Assembly: GCA_029265255.1 (NCBI GenBank)
Contig: JAJUJQ010000028.1
Coordinates: 1 to 11,211 of the forward strand
Direction of reading: 5' to 3'
Source: Spirochaetota bacterium
Lineage (GTDB): Bacteria > Spirochaetota > Spirochaetia > Treponematales > Rectinemataceae
DNA length: 11,211 bases
Made by a program: the position numbers and the translations under genes. Position 1 is the first letter of the stretch. Every line of letters starts with the position of its first letter. The notes beneath the pieces were generated by a model. That model saw nothing but the letters and a program-made list of their open reading frames with translations, made no database searches and was not told where the DNA came from. Of the stretch, positions 7,161 to 11,211 are shown one piece after another.

Positions 7161-7853
7161 TCAGTCGAATTCTTTCATAGAAACAAAAGTGCCATGCCAG
7201 TTGTGGTACCAGACTTCACCAGTGTATCCATTGACTCCCAGCATTCCATATGTCCTTCCATTCTGCAGGACGTGAATCGTGTAATACCCATAGAATGTAT
7301 CCGCGCCATCTTCCACCTTGAGACCGATATTCTGCGCATCGAGGAATTTCTGCGCCAAAGCTCGTGCTTTTTCAGCACTGATGGGCATGGTGCCGGCAGT
7401 CGGCTCAATGCCTGTGACAAAGCCATGCATCATTGAGCCGGTCATTGGGCCATATTTTTGATTCCACATCATATTCGGACCTGGCTCGTAAAATACTTCG
7501 CCGGTATATTTGTTGACGAGGAGCTCCACAGCCTTATTCGAGCTGTCTTTCTCGACAACTTCTACATAGAAATGATTCGAAAACTCCATGATTTCGGAGA
7601 CCCTGAGACCATTGTAGCCCCACGCCGTGAGGTATTTTGTTGCCTGCTGGGCCGCTTCATCGATGGTGATGGGTTGCTGGACACTGGGGGGAATATAGTC
7701 CCATCCTCCCATCATTCCGTGCCCGTTTCCATAACCACCGCCATACCCGCCCATCATCCCATAGCCGTTATAGCCGCCAAACATTCCCTGGGCGAAGATC
7801 AGCCCACCAATGACTAGCAGTGAGATTGCCAGTATCCACGCATTCCGTTTCAT
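7161..7853 (-). CDS. Exported PepSY-like protein with Met/Gly/Tyr-rich N-terminal segment
   Basis: A 230-residue envelope protein. Residues 1-21 form a signal peptide (KR, then a hydrophobic core ending LIFAQ). Residues 22-51 are almost only Gly, Tyr, Met, Asn and His (NGYGMMGGYGGG, GNGHGMMGGW), a composition seen in metal-binding envelope proteins. Two related PepSY-like units follow: about 61-122 (ITIDEAAQQATKYLTAWGY ... VNKYTGEVFYEPG) and about 157-217 (PISAEKARALAQKFLDAQNI ... VNGYTGEVWYHNW), sharing the VN-x-YTGEV strand and implying an internal duplication. A Met/His linker (NMMW ... GSMMHGF) joins them. The ATG at 7851-7853 has GGAGG five bases upstream, and an intrinsic terminator follows. 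I infer a periplasmic or membrane-attached copper/silver-handling protein linked to the nearby CopB and two-component genes. There is no enzyme motif. Confidence 0.8.
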   Translation of the reverse strand: MKRNAWILAISLLVIGGLIFAQGMFGGYNGYGMMGGYGGGYGNGHGMMGGWDYIPPSVQQPITIDEAAQQATKYLTAWGYNGLRVSEIMEFSNHFYVEVVEKDSSNKAVELLVNKYTGEVFYEPGPNMMWNQKYGPMTGSMMHGFVTGIEPTAGTMPISAEKARALAQKFLDAQNIGLKVEDGADTFYGYYTIHVLQNGRTYGMLGVNGYTGEVWYHNWHGTFVSMKEFD

Positions 7854-7933
7854 ATGAACCTCCGCAATTGAATTTCGTTCATCGAGAACAAGAATAGTGT
7901 GCGTGTGTGAAGGAATTATGAACGGTGGATGTG

Positions 7934-7978
7934 GAATATATATTCATTGAATATTTAGGGAGGAGAGGCAATTGCCAA
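7934..7978 (-). promoter_or_regulatory. Possible promoter/operator of the PepSY-like gene
   Basis: On the minus strand TTGGCA (complement of 7973-7978) lies 17 bp from AATATT (7950-7955), a weak sigma-70-like pair. Just downstream are nested palindromes: GAATATATATTC (7934-7945) and ATTCATTGAAT (7942-7952), making three alternating GAAT/ATTC half-sites. A perfect GGCAATTGCC palindrome (7967-7976) overlaps the -35 element. The start point is not certain; the palindromes suggest a regulator site. Confidence 0.35.
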
Positions 7979-7999
7979 GGTGCTTCCAGAATGTTCCGT

Positions 8000-9556
8000 C
8001 TATTGCTCGGTACACTCCGGAAGCCGCGCGCCTGCTGCGGAAGAGAACTTGCCCACTTCGATTTTGGCGGAGTTCAGCGCCGCGAGCGTCCCTGGCCCTC
8101 CGATGCATCCGCCCGGACAGGCCATGCCTTCCACGAGTTCGGCCTGCATTGTGCCGGCTTTGATGTCCGAGAGCATCGCGCGGCAATTCCGCAGGGTATC
8201 GGCCTTGGCGACCGCAAGGTCGCGAACGCCGTACTTTTTCTCGGCGGTCTCGGCGATGGCGTTCGCCACGCCGCTGGCAACTGCGTAGCCGCGCCCAAGT
8301 GCGCTTGCTCCCTTGGGCAACTGCACTGGTTCAATTGTCGCAAGATCGATATCCTTTGCGACGAAAATGGCGGCGAGCTCCTCAAACGTGAGGACGTGAT
8401 CGACGAATGGCTGTACTTCCGGCTCGAGTGCCTCGGCTTTTTTCGCGATGCAGGGGCCGATGAACACGACCTTCGCGTCGGGCTTTCTTTTTTTGATGAG
8501 CCGCGCGGTTTCTACCATGGGAGTGAAGCTTTCCGCGATATTCCCCGCATAATCGGGGAAATAGCGTCGGGCGGCCAGCACCCAGGAAGGACAGCAGGAG
8601 GTGCCGAGAAAACGAGCGGGGGGCCGCCCGTTCTTCCCGGTCTGTGGCGCTTCCTCGCGCCGTTTTTCGGCGAGCTCGCGCGCAAGTTTATCCGCCAGGA
8701 GTAGCGTGTCGCAGTCGGCACCATACGCCACCTCTTCCACGTCCCGAAACCCGACCATCTTGATGGCCGCGATGATCGCCCCCGGCTGCACCAAGCGACC
8801 GAATTGGCCAACAAAAGACGGTGCGATGATTGCGTAGGGCCGCTGTTCTTCCGGTCCCATCAGCTGGTGGAGAATCTGTACGAGTTCCGTCTTGTCCGAG
8901 ATAGCTGCGAATGGACACGACACGGTGCAGAGCCCACAGTTCACGCACTTCGATTGATCGATCTCGGCATATCCATACGCATCGGAGTGAATCGCGTCCA
9001 CGCCGCAGGCCGCGGCGCATGGCCTCACCATCCGCGTAATGGAAGTGTAGGGGCAAGCCTTGACGCACTTCATGCACTTCACGCACTTGCCCTGGTCGAT
9101 AAAGGCCTGACCACCGTTCGGAAAGGAGATCGCGCCCACCGGGCAGACGATCGAACAGGGGTGCGCCATGCACTTCTGGCACATGTCCGTCACGATCACC
9201 TGATCCTCCGGACACTTTTCGCATGCTGCCCGAATGACATTGACTATCGGAGCCTTGAGCACTTTTTTCTCGGTGAATGCTTCCTGTATCCCTGCGGAGA
9301 CAGGCATGTTGTTCAATTCCTCAATGAGCGGAAGCCCAAAAGCGAGCCTGATCCTCTGACGGACAATCGAAAGCTCCCGGTACGAACAGCACCGATATGT
9401 CGGTTTGCGCATGTCGATGATGCTGAAGGGCAGCATCTCGATATCTTCAGGCTTCTTGTGTTCGAGCACGAAGTGGGTAATGCCGACGAAAATCTTTCTG
9501 CGGATATCGGTGCAAGGCGTGTACAGCCCGCGCATTCTCTCGAAGACTTCAGGCAT
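8000..9556 (-). CDS. [FeFe]-hydrogenase, group B-like, with ferredoxin-type Fe-S domains
   Basis: A 518-residue cytoplasmic enzyme expected to interconvert protons and H2 at an H-cluster. The N-terminal unit (about 1-115) carries YRCCSYRELSIVRQRIRLAF, a signature I associate with group B hydrogenases. Fe-S cysteines follow at C126/C129/C134/C138, C158/C161/C164/C168, C180/C184 and C204/C207/C210/C214. H-cluster motifs: L1 TSCCPSW (319-325; C321 is the likely proton relay, C322 a ligand), L2 FIGPCIAKKAE (C369) and L3 EGMACPGGCIGGPG (C480, C484). All four cluster ligands are present. L2 has GPC where classical group A enzymes have MPC. The protein has no C-terminal small-subunit domain. The ATG overlaps the stop of the upstream [2Fe-2S] gene by 8 bp, so the two form an operon. 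The maturation genes hydEFG are not in the window. Confidence 0.87.
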   Translation of the reverse strand: MPEVFERMRGLYTPCTDIRRKIFVGITHFVLEHKKPEDIEMLPFSIIDMRKPTYRCCSYRELSIVRQRIRLAFGLPLIEELNNMPVSAGIQEAFTEKKVLKAPIVNVIRAACEKCPEDQVIVTDMCQKCMAHPCSIVCPVGAISFPNGGQAFIDQGKCVKCMKCVKACPYTSITRMVRPCAAACGVDAIHSDAYGYAEIDQSKCVNCGLCTVSCPFAAISDKTELVQILHQLMGPEEQRPYAIIAPSFVGQFGRLVQPGAIIAAIKMVGFRDVEEVAYGADCDTLLLADKLARELAEKRREEAPQTGKNGRPPARFLGTSCCPSWVLAARRYFPDYAGNIAESFTPMVETARLIKKRKPDAKVVFIGPCIAKKAEALEPEVQPFVDHVLTFEELAAIFVAKDIDLATIEPVQLPKGASALGRGYAVASGVANAIAETAEKKYGVRDLAVAKADTLRNCRAMLSDIKAGTMQAELVEGMACPGGCIGGPGTLAALNSAKIEVGKFSSAAGARLPECTEQ

Positions 9557-9836
9557 GATTGGCCTCGCGTGCGTTTGTGCCGGTAATCGCGCCCGTTACC
9601 ATTTCCTCGATCTTCTCGATGACCGATTCCGGCGTCGCGCGGACGAGCCGGTCTCCCTCAACCTCCACCACAGGTGAGTTGCGTCCCCCGTCGCATGCCC
9701 TCTCCATGCATGGAACACAGTTGATCGCAATGAAGTTCGCAAGATCGGTATCCTGCTCGAGCATTTCCACAATCGTTTCCGCCCCCGCGAAATGACAATG
9801 CGTCGCCATGCACACCTTCACTTCGATACGATGCAT
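9549..9836 (-). CDS. [2Fe-2S] thioredoxin-like ferredoxin (NuoE/HydC-type small protein)
   Basis: A 95-residue protein with a thioredoxin-like [2Fe-2S] fold. Candidate ligands are C9 and C14 (VCMATHCHFAG, a C-x4-C pair) and two of C40, C43 and C48 (INCVPCMERACDGG). The remainder has the usual PVVEVEGDRLVRATPESVIE strand and helix ending. It is shorter than full NuoE (about 160 residues) because it lacks the N-terminal helical domain, as in stand-alone ferredoxins of hydrogenase operons. It probably passes electrons to or from the hydrogenase encoded immediately downstream, with which it overlaps by 8 bp. The ATG at 9834-9836 follows GGGAGG by six bases, so this is the first gene of the operon. 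Confidence 0.85.
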   Translation of the reverse strand: MHRIEVKVCMATHCHFAGAETIVEMLEQDTDLANFIAINCVPCMERACDGGRNSPVVEVEGDRLVRATPESVIEKIEEMVTGAITGTNAREANHA

Positions 9837-10169
9837 TGATGACCTCCCGGCGGGTATTAGGTCGCCAGTACGAATATAGTTTGAACGTTAATGGCGCACC
9901 ATGGTAGCCATTAGTGTACCATCATTTCTGTAAATTTGGTTGAAAAAATACCACACCACATGGTCTAGGTTCATACCCCGCCGTGAGCGTGATGTGGAAG
10001 GATGCGGTAACCCCCTGCGCTTGGGCGGACGACGACTTGCAATTCTTCCCACGCTCCACGCAATCCGCACATCAGTTTCAAATGCGCATACGACTTGAAG
10101 AATCTGCAATAAAACAGATTCCTCCTAATTTCGGAGTCTTTGACCACGAACGCTAAGGTCGTATCTCCA
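9837..10169. other. Gene-poor interval of 333 bp between the nitroreductase and [2Fe-2S] genes
   Basis: This stretch holds the ribosome-binding site of the [2Fe-2S] gene (complement of 9843-9848) and presumably its promoter; TATATT on the minus strand near 9875 is a -10 candidate without a good -35. There is an inverted repeat ATGGTA-N10-TACCAT at 9901-9922 overlapping the palindrome ACCATGGT. It also has a minus-strand open frame ending at 9971-9973 (last residues LRGAWEELQVVVRPSAGGYR, then ILPHHAHGGV) with natural-looking codons but no recognised family and no good start. No RNA gene is recognisable. Confidence 0.5.
10100..10121 (-). terminator. Weak hairpin downstream of the nitroreductase-like gene
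   Basis: GAATCTG (10100-10106) and CAGATTC (10115-10121) form a perfect 7-bp stem with an 8-base loop, about 50 bp past the stop codon. A second small stem CTCC/GGAG (10122-10136) lies between. There is no proper T-run after the stem, so it is at best a weak or factor-dependent terminator. Confidence 0.3.
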
Positions 10170-10823
10170 TTACTCCGTATACCCAGCCTGCAGGATGAAG
10201 AGAGGAACTTCTTCCTTTCCCAAACCGGCAGCCGTCGCGGCCGCAGCGGGAGTAAGCGTATACTGGACAATGGCGGCCATCTTCAGCGCACTGGCAGCCA
10301 GTTCCATATTTTGTGCCGCAAAGCCGGCAGTCGCGTGTGCCATCTGCAGAAACAGCGTGGGGTTGGCCTTGAGGAAGGATGGTGTCAGCGCAGTGTCCAC
10401 GGTGAAGAGAATCATGAATGCCGCATCGGGAATCGCGGCCTTTGAGACCGAGGTCCTTGAATCTCCGGAGCTTACGAGCTTCAGACTCTGCTTGTCGGAG
10501 AGGTATTTCCACGTTCCCTTGCTATCCAGAACATAGGCATTGATGTATGCGTTGTTGCCCGAGAATGATATTGTCCTGTCAGCTTTTGTCGCGCTAGAAA
10601 CCGCATCTGCGCCACGGGCCCCAAGTCCTGCCCAAAGAATCGTAGACAAATCAGCGAGCGATACAGACTTTTTGACGAATGACCTCGAAACCCGCCTATT
10701 CTGAATCGCACTGAACAGATCGACGTCCGCCTTCTGCGCGGGCTTCGGCAACGCAATATCCTCGCCGAAGACGCCGATAGCCAAGACCGAGAAAAACAAC
10801 GCCAAGATAAAATTTCGTTTCAT
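10170..10823 (-). CDS. Exported SagB-type nitroreductase-family protein
   Basis: A 217-residue protein in the flavin nitroreductase superfamily, closest in pattern to SagB-like dehydrogenase domains. Features: signal peptide 1-20 (MKRNFILALFFSVLAIGVFG); FMN-phosphate-binding region RRVSRSF (43-49); LADLSTILWAGLGARG (56-71); a central strand AAFMILFTVD; helix HATAGFAAQNMELAASALKM (163-182); and the end EEVPLFILQAGYTE typical of the family. The start at 10821-10823 was chosen over an upstream in-frame ATG (10932-10934) because GGAGG lies five bases before it, it begins with a signal peptide, and the promoter lies between the two. Substrate unknown. An exported member of a normally cytoplasmic flavin family is somewhat unusual. 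The gene appears to be a single-gene unit. Confidence 0.85.
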   Translation of the reverse strand: MKRNFILALFFSVLAIGVFGEDIALPKPAQKADVDLFSAIQNRRVSRSFVKKSVSLADLSTILWAGLGARGADAVSSATKADRTISFSGNNAYINAYVLDSKGTWKYLSDKQSLKLVSSGDSRTSVSKAAIPDAAFMILFTVDTALTPSFLKANPTLFLQMAHATAGFAAQNMELAASALKMAAIVQYTLTPAAAATAAGLGKEEVPLFILQAGYTE

Positions 10824-10857
10824 AGGACCCTCCATAATTTGATTTATATATAATAAT

Positions 10858-10886
10858 ATTATAATCACTATATCAGGACTAAGCAA
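10858..10886 (-). promoter_or_regulatory. Sigma-70-type promoter of the nitroreductase-like gene
   Basis: On the minus strand TTGCTT (complement of 10881-10886), a 17-bp spacer and a consensus TATAAT (complement of 10858-10863) are followed by AT-rich DNA. Transcription should start near 10850, about 27 bases before the ATG at 10823, with GGAGG at the complement of 10829-10833. The next in-frame upstream ATG lies outside this transcript. Confidence 0.75.
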
Positions 10887-10958
10887 ACTCACCGCACCAC
10901 AATAGAGGAACCACAGGGATGCGACAAACGACATCGAGGCAGAAAATCCTAAGAACCC

Positions 10959-11211
10959 CTACAACCACTTCTTCACCCTGAAATAGATGAGCTCCGCAAT
11001 CACCACCACTGCCATGAGCCCAAGGGCGGCAGGATAGCCCCAGGGCGCCTCGAGTTCTGGCATGTGCGCGAAGTTCATGCCGTAGACGCCGGCGATGAAC
11101 GTAATCGGTATGAAGATGGCCGACAGAATCGTGAGAACCTTCATGATCCGCGACATGTTCGTGTTCACTTCGCTGAGATGGAGTTCGATGATCGAGGCCG
11201 TATGTTCGCGG
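10959..11211 (-). CDS. corA: CorA-family Mg2+/Co2+ channel, C-terminal part, 5' end outside window
   Basis: The frame is open from the right window edge to a TAG at 10959-10961, about 84 codons. It encodes the end of the stalk helix (REHTASIIELHLSEVNTNMS), the first membrane helix, the GMN selectivity signature (GVYGMNFAHMPEL), the second helix (AALGLMAVVVIAELIYF) and a basic tail RVKKWL. This is the complete pore module of a CorA pentamer, which takes up Mg2+ (or Co2+) at the inner membrane. No defect is seen in the visible part. Its last 250 bp correspond to the deleted remnant at 155-340, in the same orientation. I see no intrinsic terminator after the stop. Confidence 0.93.
   Translation of the reverse strand, partial: REHTASIIELHLSEVNTNMSRIMKVLTILSAIFIPITFIAGVYGMNFAHMPELEAPWGYPAALGLMAVVVIAELIYFRVKKWL

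Noticed and set aside
7925..8704. Plus-strand open frame of about 260 codons opposite the hydrogenase 3' end
   Set aside because: It is antisense to the H-cluster coding region. Its product has no recognisable domain.
9906..9916. AGCCATTAGTG, identical to 5791-5801 at the left edge of the insertion sequence, as a possible second IS end
   Set aside because: The match spans both the target duplication and the first bases of the IS end and stops there, and no transposase gene or partner end lies nearby. It is most likely chance.
9950..10130. Possible tRNA or small structured RNA (GGTTCATACCCC near 9968)
   Set aside because: No cloverleaf, acceptor stem or known RNA consensus could be assembled around it.
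10824..10934. N-terminal extension of the nitroreductase-like protein from the ATG at 10932-10934
   Set aside because: It would bypass the promoter and GGAGG site that fit the ATG at 10821-10823, and would bury the signal peptide 37 residues inside the protein.

Overview
The window looks like chromosomal DNA of a fermentative or anaerobic bacterium with a Gram-negative-type envelope and mid-range GC. The anaerobic lifestyle is inferred from an [FeFe]-hydrogenase gene. A spirochaete (Treponema-like) is my best guess from gene content, but it is only a guess: there is no rRNA or marker gene. Nearly all genes after position 3600 lie on the minus strand.

Layout. 1-139: 3' end of a glycerol-kinase-like gene (+). 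155-340: a degraded corA remnant (-). 356-3593: a divergent metal pair, an EamA/DMT permease with a 65-residue His-rich tail (-) and a CopB-type P1B-ATPase with a 50-residue His-rich head (+). 3574-5696: an OmpR-type two-component system (-), whose kinase gene overlaps the copB 3' end tail-to-tail by 20 bp. 5795-7093: a complete insertion sequence with 23-bp terminal inverted repeats and a 9-bp target duplication (one mismatch). 7111-7152: a strong intrinsic terminator. 7161-7853: an exported PepSY-like protein with a Met/Gly/Tyr-rich N-terminus. 8000-9836: a two-gene operon for a [2Fe-2S] thioredoxin-like protein and a group-B-like [FeFe]-hydrogenase. 10170-10823: an exported SagB-type nitroreductase-family protein. 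10959-11211: the 3' end of an apparently intact corA (-), cut by the window edge.

How the genes may work together. copB, the His-tailed permease, the two-component system and the Met-rich PepSY protein form a plausible copper/silver (or related soft metal) sensing and export module: sensor kinase to response regulator, then efflux ATPase plus permease, with an envelope metal-binding protein. This is inferred from gene order and composition; the metal is not determined. The hydrogenase operon is probably a separate redox or sensory unit.

The most striking large-scale feature is that the block lies between two same-orientation corA sequences, about 84% identical over the 51 bases that can be compared. 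The left copy has lost its membrane segments through an internal deletion of about 160 bp. This suggests a former corA duplication or an insertion next to corA. No complete, clearly undescribed system can be proven. The best candidate for something new is the His-tailed EamA permease paired with CopB.
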